Below, piece after piece: positions 21,191 through 32,371 of a stretch of DNA of 54,592 nt. This DNA is from Nitrospira sp. (GTDB taxonomy: Bacteria > Nitrospirota > Nitrospiria > Nitrospirales > Nitrospiraceae). The DNA lies in the NCBI GenBank assembly GCA_029240595.1, contig JARDZZ010000002.1:1-54592 (forward strand), read 5' to 3'. Below the pieces are notes generated by a model. The model ran no database searches. It was given only the letters and a program-made list of their open reading frames with translations, and was not told where the DNA came from. The position numbers were made by a program, and so were the translations under genes. Every line of letters starts with the position of its first letter. Position 1 is the stretch's first letter.

Positions 21191-21225
21191 AAAACAGAAG
21201 GACAGGTTTCCCGAAGGAACCTGCC
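21191..21225 (-). terminator. Candidate hairpin terminator or attenuator between hisB and hisH
   Basis: On the minus strand, GGCAGGTTCC-TTCG-GGAAACCTGTCC forms a hairpin with one bulge, followed by TTCTGTTTT. The stem is moderate and the T-tract broken, so it may only reduce read-through. The rest of the 222-base gap (21145-21366) shows no gene. Confidence 0.4.
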
Positions 21226-21366
21226 CACACCGGCGCGCATTGTTCTGCGATGATCAGATGGCACGGACGACGAAGATAACGCCATGATCCGCTGCAGGGC
21301 GTGATGCCGTGTCACCCCGTCGACAGGAATGCATGGAGATATGCACGAGACAGGACTTGCGACGCC

Positions 21367-21972
21367 TTATAACGTGCCCTTTGTCGAAAGCACTTTTCCC
21401 GCCAATCGCTCTTCCAACATCGTCGCCTGATCAAGAGCTTTCGCTGTCGCTTTGAAGATGGCTTCCATGATGTGATGCGGATTGCGTCCATACAACAGAT
21501 TGATATGGAGATTTAACCCGCCCTGGGTCACGAAGGCCTGAAAGAAGTCTTCGAAGAGGCCGAGGTCGAATGCTTTGATTTTGCGGTCCGGCAAATTGAC
21601 GTTGTACACGAGGAACGGCCTGCCGCTGAGATCAACGGTGACTTGTGCCAACGTCTCATCCAGTGGCGCCGAAGCGAAGCCGAATCGCTTGATGCCGGCC
21701 TTTTCTCCTAGGGCCTGATGAAGCGCCTTGCCCATGACAATCCCGACATCTTCCACTGTATGGTGTTCATCGATGTCGAGATCACCTTTGGCCTGAACAG
21801 TGAGATCAAAAAATCCATGCTTGGCCATCAACTCCAGCATGTGGTCGAAAAACCGAATGCCCGTGTCGATCTTGCTCTCTCCGCTGCCGTCCAACGTCCA
21901 CTCGACGCGAATGTCGGTTTCCTTGGTCGCTCGATGCAGCGAGGCCTGTCTGGGGGCGGCATCTTTTTTCAT
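21367..21972 (-). CDS. hisB: Imidazoleglycerol-phosphate dehydratase
   Basis: Step 6 of histidine synthesis; a monofunctional 201-residue enzyme without the phosphatase domain of enteric HisB. Metal-binding motifs are [23 protein letters not shown] and the C-terminal [12 protein letters not shown]. The ATG overlaps the hisD stop by four bases. Confidence 0.96.
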   Translation of the reverse strand: MKKDAAPRQASLHRATKETDIRVEWTLDGSGESKIDTGIRFFDHMLELMAKHGFFDLTVQAKGDLDIDEHHTVEDVGIVMGKALHQALGEKAGIKRFGFASAPLDETLAQVTVDLSGRPFLVYNVNLPDRKIKAFDLGLFEDFFQAFVTQGGLNLHINLLYGRNPHHIMEAIFKATAKALDQATMLEERLAGKVLSTKGTL

Positions 21973-23252
21973 GTGAACCTGCTTTGGGCGGATTTGGCGT
22001 GCGCATCGAACCCTTCGATGGACGCCAGCCGGATAAGGTGATCCTTGACTTTGCTCAATTCTTCTTTGGTGTAATACACAATGTTGCTGATCTTCGTATA
22101 ATCGTGGATCGACAGAGCCGAAAAAAACCTCGCCGTGGCCCCGGTCGGCAAGACGTGATTCGGCCCCGCGATGTAATCGGCGACGGAAGGCGGGGTATAG
22201 CGCCCCAGGAACAGTGCGCCGGCATGTCGGATTTTCTCCAGATAATCAAACGGCTCGTCTACGGACAGGGTGAGATGTTCGGCCGCGATCTCGTTCGCCA
22301 CATCGATCGCTTCATCGATCGTCGTGACCACGAAAACGACGGAATATTTCCTGACGGACTTGGCCGCGATTTTCTCACGCTGTAATCCCTTCAGTTGTTT
22401 TTCGACAAGAGAGACCGTCTCTTTGGCAAGCGAGGCGGACGTCGTCACCAACCAGACTTGTGCCTCCTCATCGTGCTCAGCCTCGCAGAGTAAGTCGGCC
22501 GCCACATGCGCCGGTTTGGCATCGTTGTCCGCCACGATCAACAACTCGCTCGGTCCCGCCACCATATCAATGCCGACAGTCCCGTACAACATGCGTTTCG
22601 CCGTGGCAACATAAATGTTCCCCGGCCCGACGATCTTGTCCACTTTTAAAATGGTTTTCGTGCCGAACGCCAGCGCGCCGATCGCCTGCACCCCGCCCAC
22701 GCGATAAATCTCGGTCACTCCGGCAATATCCGCTGCGACAAGCAAATAGGGATTGATGCCGCCTTTCTGAGGAGGGGTGCACATGACGATCCGCTTTACC
22801 CCCGCCACCTTGGCTGGAATGGCGCTCATCAGTACGGTGGAAGGATAGACGGCTTTCCCGCCCGGCACGTATACGCCGACGGCATCAAGGGGAGTCACGA
22901 CCTGTCCCAACGTCGCCGCTCCATCCTGGTACATCCAGGTTTTGGTCCGTTGCCGCTCGTGGAAGGCCATGATCCGTTGGGCGGCAAAGCGCAAGGAGTC
23001 GCCTTCCTCTTTTCGTATCTTGTAATAGCTTTCTTTGATTTCTTCGGGAGAGACTTTCAGCTGAGTCGGGGCGAGCGACACGTTGTCGAATCGCTTGGTG
23101 AAACGGAGAACCGCTTTGTCTCCACCCCGCTCCACGGCGTCCAGGATGGCCCTCACGGGTTTTTCGGCTGCCGCCCCTTGAACCCGCGAACGCCCCGCCA
23201 CCTTTTTCAACGTGGGGAGGAACGCCCGATCTGTGGAGGCAACAATCTTCAT
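21969..23252 (-). CDS. hisD: Histidinol dehydrogenase
   Basis: Oxidises histidinol to histidine in two NAD+-dependent steps. The 427-residue zinc enzyme carries the signature region from [15 protein letters not shown] through [13 protein letters not shown], plus the catalytic EHLT motif and the GPNHVLPTG segment. It overlaps hisG upstream and hisB downstream by four bases each. Confidence 0.97.
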   Translation of the reverse strand: MKIVASTDRAFLPTLKKVAGRSRVQGAAAEKPVRAILDAVERGGDKAVLRFTKRFDNVSLAPTQLKVSPEEIKESYYKIRKEEGDSLRFAAQRIMAFHERQRTKTWMYQDGAATLGQVVTPLDAVGVYVPGGKAVYPSTVLMSAIPAKVAGVKRIVMCTPPQKGGINPYLLVAADIAGVTEIYRVGGVQAIGALAFGTKTILKVDKIVGPGNIYVATAKRMLYGTVGIDMVAGPSELLIVADNDAKPAHVAADLLCEAEHDEEAQVWLVTTSASLAKETVSLVEKQLKGLQREKIAAKSVRKYSVVFVVTTIDEAIDVANEIAAEHLTLSVDEPFDYLEKIRHAGALFLGRYTPPSVADYIAGPNHVLPTGATARFFSALSIHDYTKISNIVYYTKEELSKVKDHLIRLASIEGFDAHAKSAQSRFT

Positions 23253-23953
23253 GTCCGCATCCGCTTAGGCTTTCCAGTCGCAGACCGTGCCGGCTTTACC
23301 GATCCGTCTTTTCGAGCCGGTCCAGGAGTGGCGCACGCATGCCGGAGTTTGCTGAGCAACTCGGCGACGGCCTGGTGTTTCAATTTGAGACTAGCCCGAT
23401 TGACGATGAGGCGTGCCGTCGATCGGGCGATGCACTCGACTTCGATGAGGCCATGGGCTTTGAGCGTGTTGCCTGTTTCAACCAGGTCGACGATGCGATC
23501 GGCCAGTCCGACAATCGGCGCCAGCTCAATCGAGCCATAGAGCTTGATGATTTCGACCGGCACGCCGCGCTGGTTGAAATAGCGCTCGGTAATCTTCGGG
23601 TATTTTGTGGCGACGCGGATTTTTGACGAGAGCCGGTCGCGTGGTACTTGCCCTCGAAAAGCGGCGACGGCAATTCTACACGCTCCGAACCCTAAATCCA
23701 ATGGCTCATAGACGTCACAGTCCTGTTCAAGCAACACATCTTTGCCGACGACACCCACGTCTGCCGCTCCGTGTTCCACATAGGTGGGCACATCGGTCGG
23801 CCGCACGATGAGAAACGTCATCCCGATCTCCGGACAGGGGAACAACAGCCGGCGGCTATCAGCCGCGGGCTGCGCCGCGCCATATCCTGCCTTCGCAAAC
23901 AACTTGAGCGTTGGCTCGATCAATTTCCCTTTGCACAAGGCAATCGTCAGCAT
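23249..23953 (-). CDS. hisG: ATP phosphoribosyltransferase, short form
   Basis: First step of histidine synthesis. The 234-residue length shows the short HisG, without the C-terminal ACT-like regulatory domain. Short HisG normally needs the HisZ subunit for activity and feedback control; no hisZ is present in this window. Motifs include IALCKGKL at the start, DVGVVGKDVLLE, and the PRPP-binding EIIKLYGSIELAPIVGLADRIVDLVETG stretch. A basic tail of about 25 residues extends the usual end. It starts three bases after murA. Confidence 0.95.
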   Translation of the reverse strand: MLTIALCKGKLIEPTLKLFAKAGYGAAQPAADSRRLLFPCPEIGMTFLIVRPTDVPTYVEHGAADVGVVGKDVLLEQDCDVYEPLDLGFGACRIAVAAFRGQVPRDRLSSKIRVATKYPKITERYFNQRGVPVEIIKLYGSIELAPIVGLADRIVDLVETGNTLKAHGLIEVECIARSTARLIVNRASLKLKHQAVAELLSKLRHACATPGPARKDGSVKPARSATGKPKRMRT

Positions 23954-23956
23954 CCG

Positions 23957-25216
23957 CTATCCTTTTTGTCGGTCGATGACAGCGCCGAGAGCCCTAAGCT
24001 TCTCTTCGATTCGTTCGTAGCCACGGTCGAGATGATAGACGCGCAGCACGTCCGTCGTCCCTTCGGCCGCCAGGCCCGCGAGGATCAACCCAGCACTGGC
24101 ACGCAAGTCGGAGGCCATGACTGGAGCGCCTGCAAGACGTTCGTGCCCCGTGATAACGACACGATTGCCCTCGACGCGAATATCCGCCCCCATACGGCGC
24201 AGCTCCTCTACATGCATGAAACGGCTTTCAAACACGGTCTCCGTAATGATACTGGTGCCTTCCGCCACCGACATAAGCGCCACCATCTGCGCCTGCATAT
24301 CTGTCGGGAAACCGGGGAAAGGCAAGGTCCGGACGTCGACACCCTTCAATCGTCCCCGCTTTGACGCGTCGATATGGACGCGCTCCTTTTCGACTCGAAT
24401 GGACACGCCGGCTTCCCCGAGCTTGTTCAGCAACGGCTCCAGATGCTCCGGCCGGCACCGATTCACTGAAATCGATCCTTTTGTAATGGCCCCCGCAACG
24501 ACATAGGTTCCGGCCTCGATGCGGTCCGGAATGACCTCATGATCGCTGCCTCGCAGCTCCCGGACGCCTTCGATGGTGATGACGTCGGTGCCTGCTCCGG
24601 CTATTCTGGCTCCCCGCTTGACGAGAAAGTTTGCCAAATCGACGATTTCCGGTTCCTTCGCGGCGTTCTCAATGACGGTGGTCCCCTGAGCGAGTGAGGC
24701 CGCCATCATCAGGTTTTCAGTGCCCGTCACCGTCGGCACATCGCAATAGATCGGGGCACCTTTCAGCCGTTTGGCTTTGGCTCGAATGTACCCGTGTTCG
24801 ATGGAGACTTCGGCACCGAGCTTGGCCAACCCGGCGAGATGCAAATTCACCGGCCGCGAGCCGATCGCACAACCGCCGGGCAAGGACACAACGGCTTCTC
24901 CCCAACGGGCGACCAGTGGACCAAGCACCAGCACGGACGCACGCATGGTCTTGACCAATTCATAGGGTGCCTGTGTCGACCGAATCACGTCGGCCTTGAT
25001 GACTGCGCGGTTCCCTTCATGATGCACGTCCGCACCCAAGATCCCGAGCAGCTTCCCCATCGTGACCACGTCCACGACGCGCGGGATGTTACTGATCACG
25101 CACTCGCCGCCACCGAGAATTGTCGAGGCCAGGATCGGCAGCGCAGAATTCTTGGCTCCGCTGACCTGGACCTCTCCCTGAAGTACATGCCCGCCGGAGA
25201 TGACGATTTTGTCCAT
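23957..25216 (-). CDS. murA: UDP-N-acetylglucosamine 1-carboxyvinyltransferase
   Basis: Committed step of peptidoglycan precursor synthesis. The 419-residue product starts MDKIVISGGHVLQGEV, with K22-N23 in GAKNSALP. The active-site loop LPGGCAIGSRPV carries the catalytic Cys (C116), the residue alkylated by fosfomycin, so the enzyme is expected to be of the sensitive type. The ATG at 25216 was chosen by family start; the longer frame overlaps prmC. Confidence 0.97.
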   Translation of the reverse strand: MDKIVISGGHVLQGEVQVSGAKNSALPILASTILGGGECVISNIPRVVDVVTMGKLLGILGADVHHEGNRAVIKADVIRSTQAPYELVKTMRASVLVLGPLVARWGEAVVSLPGGCAIGSRPVNLHLAGLAKLGAEVSIEHGYIRAKAKRLKGAPIYCDVPTVTGTENLMMAASLAQGTTVIENAAKEPEIVDLANFLVKRGARIAGAGTDVITIEGVRELRGSDHEVIPDRIEAGTYVVAGAITKGSISVNRCRPEHLEPLLNKLGEAGVSIRVEKERVHIDASKRGRLKGVDVRTLPFPGFPTDMQAQMVALMSVAEGTSIITETVFESRFMHVEELRRMGADIRVEGNRVVITGHERLAGAPVMASDLRASAGLILAGLAAEGTTDVLRVYHLDRGYERIEEKLRALGAVIDRQKG

Positions 25217-25233
25217 ACTGCTGCCCCGCCCTC

Positions 25234-26129
25234 CTACCGTGCCCGCCTGACGATCACCATCCGATTGATGCCTGCCTCGTCGGGCACCACCTCCACCCGT
25301 TCGTAATCCGGCATCGCCGCGATTTTTGAACAGAGGTCCAGGCTCTGCCCCTCTCCCACTTCCATGGCAAGCCATCCGCCCGGCATGAGATAAAACACTG
25401 CTTCGCGTAGCAGCCGCTCGTGTACTTCTGTTCCTCGTGGACCTGCAACAAGTGCCAGCCGAGGCTCATAGCGGCTCACTTCCGGTTGCAGTCCAGCCCA
25501 CTCGGATTCACGAATGTAGGGAGGATTTGCCAGGATGGCATGCACCATGCCCTCAAGGCCCAAGCCCCGCAACGGACCCAACAAATCTCCATGCAACCAG
25601 GTAATCGATGAGTCGACGCCGTGACGTCGGGCATTGCGCATGGCAGTCTCGAGCGCCTGCGTGGAGATATCTGTCGCGAGAATCCTCGCCTGGGGAATCG
25701 ATCGAGCCAGTGTCACGGCCAAACAACCGGATCCAGTACCGACATCCATGAGGGTGGGAGGCGTGCCTTGTGGCAGCCGACGGATGATCTCGTGCGCCAG
25801 CAACTCAGTTTCAGGGCGGGGGATGAGGACGGTTGGATTGACTTCAAACTGCAGCCCGCAGAATTCCTGGGTCCCCAGAATGTATTGCAGGGGCTCTCGA
25901 GCAACCCTTCGGGTCGCTACGTCATGTAGTTTCGCTATCTCCGGGTCAGTAAGCACGCGTTCTCGGTCGACAATTTGATGTAATCCCGTGAGGGCCAATG
26001 CATGCTCGATCAACCACAAGGCTTCCTGCTCTGCCGAGTCGATACCGGCAGCCTCGAGCCGGCGGCGCATGTCCGGGACCGCGGAACCAAGCGTAGGACG
26101 ATGCACAGCTTTGTGCTGAACCGAAGGAC

Positions 26130-26133
<4 letters not shown>
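25234..26133 (-). CDS. prmC: Peptide chain release factor N5-glutamine methyltransferase
   Basis: Methylates the GGQ glutamine of release factors. The 299-residue protein has an N-terminal helical domain and a SAM-binding core ([15 protein letters not shown]), with the substrate-glutamine motif NPPYI. It overlaps prfA, which encodes its substrate, by four bases. Confidence 0.96.
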
Positions 26134-27209
<1,076 letters not shown>

Positions 27210-27241
27210 ACACGATCCTCAATTGCACGCGATCTGGACAC

Positions 27242-27278
27242 AAAAAAAGAGACCCTGCCTCTGCGAAGCAGGGTCTCT
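27242..27278 (-). terminator. Strong intrinsic terminator after rpmE
   Basis: On the minus strand, AGAGACCCTGC pairs perfectly with GCAGGGTCTCT around a short loop and runs into seven T residues. It lies between rpmE and prfA, so prfA-prmC-murA-his either have another promoter or depend on read-through. Confidence 0.93.
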
Positions 27279-27297
27279 CGTATGTTCGTGAACCCGA

Positions 27298-27504
27298 CTA
27301 CTTGCCCTTCTTCGCGTACTTCTTTTTGAACCGCTCGACCCGCCCTTCGGTGTCGACGATCTTTTGCGTGCCGGTGAAAAATGGATGGCAGCTCGAGCAG
27401 ATGTCGACGTTGATGTCTCCGACGGTCGATCTGGTCTTATAACTGTTACCGCAGGCGCAATGAACTGTCGCCTCTCTATATAATGGATGAATACCCTTCT
27501 TCAT
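27298..27504 (-). CDS. rpmE: 50S ribosomal protein L31, zinc-binding type
   Basis: A 68-residue ribosomal protein. C16, C18, C36 and C39 form the zinc site of the C+ form. CAGGAG precedes the ATG. Its place between rho and prfA is common in bacteria. Confidence 0.97.
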   Translation of the reverse strand: MKKGIHPLYREATVHCACGNSYKTRSTVGDINVDICSSCHPFFTGTQKIVDTEGRVERFKKKYAKKGK

Positions 27505-27591
27505 AATTCCACTCCTGGCGTCAGGGCCTCTCGCCTCCGCTTATTCGAAGGCGCGTCACTTTAACCTGTGCCGACCGAGAGATACAAGCGT

Positions 27592-28839
27592 TCAGCGGTT
27601 CATGGATTGCAAGAATTCCTGGTTGGTCTTCGTGCCGTGCACCTTATCCATGAGGAATTCCATGGCTTCCATCGTCCCCAGAGGGCTCAGGACCTTGCGT
27701 AAAATCCACATCTTATTGAGACGGTCCTTGTCCACCAGCAACTCTTCTTTCCGGGTGCCGGATTGACTGATATCGATAGCCGGGAAAATACGCTTGTCGG
27801 CCAACCGGCGATCGAGATGGACCTCCATATTGCCGGTCCCTTTAAACTCTTCAAAGATCACATCGTCCATGCGACTGCCGGTATCCACCAGCGCCGTCGC
27901 CATGATCGTGAGACTGCCGCCATTTTCAATATTACGCGCAGCCCCAAAGAACCGCTTCGGCCGTTGCAAGGCGTTTGAGTCGAGACCGCCTGAAAGCACC
28001 TTCCCGCTTGGAGGAGCAATCGTGTTGTAGGCACGCGCCAGCCGGGTGATGCTGTCCAACAGGATGACGACGTCCTTCTTGTGTTCGACCAATCGTTTAG
28101 CCTTCTCGAGAACCATTTCGGCCACTTGAGCATGTCGTTGGGCCGGCTCGTCGAACGTAGAACTGATGACTTCGGCTTTGACCTGCCGTTGCCAGTCGGT
28201 GACCTCTTCGGGACGTTCATCGATCAGGAGAACGATCAAGGTCACTTCTTTGTGATTCTTCAGGATGGCCCGCGCGATGGCTTGGAGCAACATCGTTTTC
28301 CCCGTGCGAGGCGCCGCGACGATCAGTCCGCGCTGGCCCTTTCCAATCGGGGTCGTCAGATCCATGACACGCGTGCAATATTCTTCTCTATCGAACTCCA
28401 GTTGAATGCGTTCTTCGGGATAAAGGGGGGTCAGGTTATCGAAGAGGATTTTGTCTCGAGCCACCTCAGGGTCTTCGAAGTTCACCTTCTCGACCTTGAG
28501 CAGCGCAAAATAGCGTTCGCTTTCCTTGGGAGGTCTGATCTGCCCGGAGACAATATCGCCCGTCCGAAGGTTGAAGCGGCGGATCTGCGAAGGAGAGATA
28601 TAAATGTCGTCAGGACCGGGCAGGTAATTGGAATCGGGTGCGCGCAAGAAACCAAACCCGTCCGGCAGAGTCTCGAGGACGCCCTCTCCGAACACCACCC
28701 CGTTCTTTTCCGTCTGCGCCTGGAGGATGGCGAAGATCAATTCCTGCTTTCGAAGATTCGCGGCCCCTTCGATTTTCAGGTCGCGGGCGACGTCGTTCAG
28801 ATCGGCGATGGTTTTCTGCTTCAAGTCGGCAAGATGCAT
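27592..28839 (-). CDS. rho: Transcription termination factor Rho
   Basis: Hexameric RNA-dependent ATPase for factor-dependent termination. From the ATG at 28839 ([15 protein letters not shown] upstream) the product is 415 residues. It has an N-terminal helical domain, the RNA-binding OSB fold ([24 protein letters not shown]), Walker A APRTGKT, Walker [17 protein letters not shown], and the Q/R-loop regions. A second ATG 24 bases upstream (MAQTKGEV) has GAGGA at good spacing and may also be used. Confidence 0.96.
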   Translation of the reverse strand: MHLADLKQKTIADLNDVARDLKIEGAANLRKQELIFAILQAQTEKNGVVFGEGVLETLPDGFGFLRAPDSNYLPGPDDIYISPSQIRRFNLRTGDIVSGQIRPPKESERYFALLKVEKVNFEDPEVARDKILFDNLTPLYPEERIQLEFDREEYCTRVMDLTTPIGKGQRGLIVAAPRTGKTMLLQAIARAILKNHKEVTLIVLLIDERPEEVTDWQRQVKAEVISSTFDEPAQRHAQVAEMVLEKAKRLVEHKKDVVILLDSITRLARAYNTIAPPSGKVLSGGLDSNALQRPKRFFGAARNIENGGSLTIMATALVDTGSRMDDVIFEEFKGTGNMEVHLDRRLADKRIFPAIDISQSGTRKEELLVDKDRLNKMWILRKVLSPLGTMEAMEFLMDKVHGTKTNQEFLQSMNR

Positions 28840-28863
28840 AACTTCTCCCTTAGTTTGTGCCAT

Positions 28864-29294
28864 ACATATCCTCAAGCTCGGGGGTAATGGTCAAAGACAA
28901 GTGTCGCCGCGGAATATGATCAACCATGGAAAACGATGCGCAATGACGGTTTGATCGTGAGTTGGCTAATTGTGTGTTTGCTAGAGGGGATGTGCCGTGA
29001 AAAACGTGTCCGCTATGATCATCGTGGATGCGCCTGCAAAGCCGAACTCATCCCTAAGCTAATCATCCGGTTCGAGAGATGCCTCGGAAGTCTTGTGTGT
29101 GTGGAGAAGACGCGGACTCGATATGAAACGCTATCGTGGAGCATACCCTGCAAGACGATCGTTGTCAACATCGACTTCTTTTTCCTCGAGCGGTCCGGTG
29201 ATGATAGGCCTACGGGATTCCTTTACCCTCTCCTTCAGGCAGCGGTTGCAGGACTTTTGAATGGTATGTTACATCCACAAAGGAGGAGTTGACG
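28864..29294 (+). other. Intergenic region between divergent rho and DUF2203 genes
   Basis: About 430 bases without a convincing gene. The only long frame (28936-29292) has no ribosome site and no recognisable family, so it is not called. The rho promoter and the promoter for the plus-strand genes should lie here, but no clear -35/-10 pair was found. AAAGGAGG at the right edge is the ribosome site of the next gene. Confidence 0.6.
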
Positions 29295-29705
29295 ATGGCT
29301 GGAGACGAGGATCAAGAACATGACCGGCTCTTCACGCTGTCCGAAGCCAACCACCTAATCCCGCAGTTACAGTCCCGCCTTGCATCCGTCCGTCAAGCCA
29401 AAGCGGTCCTGGCACGCACCAAGGACGACATCCGTCGTGCCAGCGCACGGGCAGAATATGGTGGTGGAAGCACGGTCGGTCCACTCTACCTGTCCAGCCT
29501 GCATCAAATCAGCTCGAATGTTCAAGCCATCCAGGAGATGGGAGTGCTGGTCAAGGACCTCGATCTCGGACTCTGCGACTTCCCCCACCTCAGGGAAGGC
29601 CGGGTCGTGTTTCTCTGCTGGAAGCTCGGTGAGCAAGAAATAAAATGGTGGCATGAAACGACCAGCGGATACAAAGACCGATGCCCATTGGAAGATTCGG
29701 TTTGA
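29295..29705 (+). CDS. DUF2203 family protein
   Basis: A 136-residue soluble protein. It begins with the LFTLSEANHLIPQLQSRL helix typical of DUF2203. The C-terminal half has the conserved LGLCDFPHLREGRVVFLCWKLGEQEIKWWHE stretch. No function is established for the family. AAAGGAGG lies eight bases before the ATG. It is followed 19 bases later by a YCII-family gene. Confidence 0.85.
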   Translation: MAGDEDQEHDRLFTLSEANHLIPQLQSRLASVRQAKAVLARTKDDIRRASARAEYGGGSTVGPLYLSSLHQISSNVQAIQEMGVLVKDLDLGLCDFPHLREGRVVFLCWKLGEQEIKWWHETTSGYKDRCPLEDSV

Positions 29706-29724
29706 TCGTGATGGCCTGTCAGCA

Positions 29725-30015
29725 ATGAAATTCGTCATTATTGGTTTTGATGGTCCCGAGGGAGAAGCCAAACGAAAGATCTACCGTCCGGCTCACCTGG
29801 CCAACATGGAACCGCTCGACCAAGCAGGACGAGTCGTGCTCGCCGGCCCTCTGACGGATAAGACCGGCAGCCTGATCGTCATTGAGGCCGATTCTTTGGA
29901 AGAGGCAGAGCGGTTTGCACGCGAAGATCCGTACACGGTCCACGGCGTATTCGAACGGGTCGAAGTCCATCCTTTCACACAGATCTTCCCAAAATCCACG
30001 TTACCGACCCAGTAA
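29725..30015 (+). CDS. YCII-family (dimeric alpha-beta barrel) protein
   Basis: A 96-residue protein starting MKFVIIGFDGPEGEAKR. The pattern R-AHLANMEPLDQAGRVVLAGPLTD ... LIVIEADSLEEAERFAREDPY matches the YCII fold, which carries a conserved His-Asp pair; the His is in RPAHL. Substrate unknown. The start was chosen by family N-terminus, as no strong ribosome site is visible. Confidence 0.85.
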   Translation: MKFVIIGFDGPEGEAKRKIYRPAHLANMEPLDQAGRVVLAGPLTDKTGSLIVIEADSLEEAERFAREDPYTVHGVFERVEVHPFTQIFPKSTLPTQ

Positions 30016-30091
30016 TTCAGCGAGTTACGATATTCCCGCGCCCAAGACCGTCGCGTTGCCGAGCCACGGGTCCAGCGGTATAGTTAGATCT

Positions 30092-31354
30092 ATGAGATTA
30101 TGGGGTGTGCTGGCTCTTGCCATTTCGGCGTTCGCACTCTTCAGCGGTCATCCTGCTCTTGCCCTCACAAGAACAGTCATCGCGGAAGCCCAATACGTGA
30201 TGGCTGATGGCGACACACTGGCGACCGCAGAAGAAAAGGTTCTACAACGCGCTCAGCGGAGAGCGGTAGAAGAGGCCGGCGTCTATCTGGAATCCACGTT
30301 CTACGACGTCGAGCAGGAATCATACGGGCGCACCACTCGAAACACCTCATTGGAGATCCGCACGATCGCAGCAGCCATCACCGAAACGGAGATTCTCGAT
30401 TCGCGCCGCTCATTCGAGAACGAGCGTCCTGTCTTTTTCATACGCATTCGTGCCAGCGTGGATTTACACAATTTAGCGGAAGCCATTCGTCGCCTCCAGT
30501 CAGAAGCACAGTTGGCAAGGCATTTTCGTGAACTGCAGTTGGAGAACCGGCGTCTGCGCGCGCAACTCGAAGACTTGCGGCAACAACCGTCGGGCGTGCG
30601 CGTACTGAGCATTGATGCGAGCGGGAAGCCTGAACCGGTTCAACGGGCCAAGCAGCAACTCGAGCTCGCGTTTCATACTCCCAATTTGGAAAAGAAGATA
30701 GAGTTGGCCTCCGATGCCGCCCGACTGGATCCCCAGTCTGTCGAGCCCTTGATCGTCAGAGGCCAAGCCTACCTGCGGCTGATCTCGATCGCCTATTCAG
30801 AACACCAGAAGTCTGGCGAGTACGCGGGGCATATCGAGAAAGCGAGATCTGATTTCGATCAAGCGGTGGAGCTGGACGTCAAGAATCCTTGGGCGTGGAT
30901 CGGAAAGGGTGACGTCCAAACCTGGCTGAAGCGCACCGATGAGGCTTCGCTGGCCTATGAGCGTGCCCTGGCGTTAGACCCTTTTTTTGATCTGGCGAGG
31001 CAGCGCCTCATCGGCCTCTATACCACTCAGGCTCGCCGACAGGCCAAAGCCAAACAATGGCAGCAGTCGCTTCTGACGCTCCACAAACTGCTCGACGCAC
31101 CGGTTCCGGACAGCTGGCGCCCCTACCAGAAGGAAGCCTTTCTTCTTCGCAGCGACGTCCTGCTAAAACTCAACCGTTCAGAGCAAGCGCTCGACGACCT
31201 GTCGACCGTGCTATTGATCGATCCTACGCATGTGGGCGCTCTCCTGACACGGGCACACCTCTATCAAGCGCGGCTACAAGGGCGGCTCGCCAAAGACGAT
31301 TTTGAGCGTGCATGCGTGCTCGGATCCCTCAAAGCCTGCGATCAGCTTCCATGA
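30092..31354 (+). CDS. Secreted TPR-repeat protein
   Basis: A 420-residue protein. A signal peptide is visible (MRLWGVLALAISAFALFSGHPALA), so it is periplasmic or envelope-associated. Residues ~28-150 form an alpha/beta domain (TRTVIAEAQYVMADGDTLATAEEK, AITETEILDSRRSFE). A coiled coil (residues ~145-175) and several TPR units follow to the end. The N-terminal domain resembles the FlgT/LPP20-like envelope fold in its pattern, but this is not certain. The gene stands alone between the YCII gene and the ferredoxin oxidoreductase operon. Confidence 0.75.
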   Translation: MRLWGVLALAISAFALFSGHPALALTRTVIAEAQYVMADGDTLATAEEKVLQRAQRRAVEEAGVYLESTFYDVEQESYGRTTRNTSLEIRTIAAAITETEILDSRRSFENERPVFFIRIRASVDLHNLAEAIRRLQSEAQLARHFRELQLENRRLRAQLEDLRQQPSGVRVLSIDASGKPEPVQRAKQQLELAFHTPNLEKKIELASDAARLDPQSVEPLIVRGQAYLRLISIAYSEHQKSGEYAGHIEKARSDFDQAVELDVKNPWAWIGKGDVQTWLKRTDEASLAYERALALDPFFDLARQRLIGLYTTQARRQAKAKQWQQSLLTLHKLLDAPVPDSWRPYQKEAFLLRSDVLLKLNRSEQALDDLSTVLLIDPTHVGALLTRAHLYQARLQGRLAKDDFERACVLGSLKACDQLP

Positions 31355-31441
31355 GACAGCCCAGCTATAAGACGCCGTTATTCCAACTGTTTTCTTAGCT
31401 TGACGGCTTACCCAGCACGATATTCCCCTACGGAAGTCTGT

Positions 31442-31471
31442 TTGACTTCGCGCGAGTGCCGCTCCTATAAT
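31442..31471 (+). promoter_or_regulatory. Strong promoter of the 2-oxoacid:ferredoxin oxidoreductase operon
   Basis: TTGACT (31442-31447), 18 bases, then a perfect TATAAT (31466-31471). The predicted start lies near 31478, leaving a ~218-base leader. Confidence 0.85.
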
Positions 31472-31477
31472 GCGAAA

Positions 31478-31695
31478 TCCGCCGTTGATATCGAGGACGT
31501 AACCTGCGGGCAAGATTTCCCGCGGGGACTGGTCAAAAGGCCTAAGCCATTGTTGTCCAGTAGCCCATTATTTCCCCACGTTGGGCCTTCTGCGAGGTTG
31601 CAGAGATCCTCTAAAAAAGCTTAGATTGTCACGGGTAGGTTCCTCGAAAATTGGCATCTTTAGACGTTAACCCCATACGCGGAGTGTAGGCCGTA
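31478..31695 (+). promoter_or_regulatory. Long structured 5' leader of the oxidoreductase operon
   Basis: The leader holds a GC-rich hairpin at 31503-31526 (CCTGCGGG/CCCGCGGGG). AAGGCC (31537-31542) can pair with GGCCTT (31584-31589), and a small TCTGC/GCAGA hairpin lies near 31589-31604. No known riboswitch class or leader peptide was recognised. Confidence 0.45.
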
Positions 31696-32331
31696 ATGAG
31701 TCAATATCGCGTGCTCCCTGGGCCAGAACATTTTCTTCCGCCTGCAGCGGCTTCCATGGGAATCTTCCTGCCGAATCCGGGTGAAGCCCACATCAATGGC
31801 GTCATTGTCTCGGAAGAAAAAGCGTATGAGGAAGCCGCCCGTCAATTCTTAATGGCCAAGGTGCCGACGATTTTCCCCGGACCGCTTGTCCTCTGGGCTT
31901 GGAACGAAAAGGCCGCTAAAAAAGCCACGGCGATCCGCCATCTCTACAACACACTGAAGGAGTGTGTGCAGCCGGGTCAAATGGCCATGCTGATTCCGAT
32001 GCCTGACTATCGACCGAAATATCCCAAGATCAATCCTGAGGTCGAAATCAATCCGAACCACCCCAACCTGACTATTTGGCACAACAAGATCGATTGCTGC
32101 ATGTTCGTCGGTGTGCATTGTCACCAAGCCAATCTGTCACTCAAGATCATCCGCGGCGGCACTTCCTGTTACACCATCGCGATGTGCGCACAAGCCGGGC
32201 ACGAAGATGCGATGCTCTCATTCCGTGATGCATCTGTCGAAAAAATCATGAAACTGGCGGACACAGTCAAACGCTTAAAAGGTACTGTTCAACCACGGCA
32301 GACATCGGCCAAAAGCGGATCTTCGAACTAA
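31696..32331 (+). CDS. 2-oxoacid:ferredoxin oxidoreductase, ~24-kDa accessory subunit
   Basis: A 211-residue protein, first of five genes. It has no obvious cofactor site. Conserved-looking parts are the N-terminal PGPEHFLPPAAASMGIF, a central WNEKAAKKATAIRHLYN segment and a Cys-rich KIDCCMFVGVHCHQAN ... SCYTIAMCAQAG stretch. Five-subunit POR and OGOR enzymes known from Hydrogenobacter and Nitrospira contain such an extra subunit beside A, B, G and the ferredoxin. The call rests mainly on position and size. The gene is preceded by the promoter and leader at 31442-31695. Confidence 0.7.
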   Translation: MSQYRVLPGPEHFLPPAAASMGIFLPNPGEAHINGVIVSEEKAYEEAARQFLMAKVPTIFPGPLVLWAWNEKAAKKATAIRHLYNTLKECVQPGQMAMLIPMPDYRPKYPKINPEVEINPNHPNLTIWHNKIDCCMFVGVHCHQANLSLKIIRGGTSCYTIAMCAQAGHEDAMLSFRDASVEKIMKLADTVKRLKGTVQPRQTSAKSGSSN

Positions 32332-32371
32332 GCCGTTTGAAGCACCGTGCGCAGTGAAAGGAGGCTGGTCC

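Noticed and set aside
28936-29292. Plus-strand frame of 118 codons between rho and the DUF2203 gene
   Set aside because: No ribosome site, odd composition and no recognisable family; its end overlaps the real start region of the next gene.
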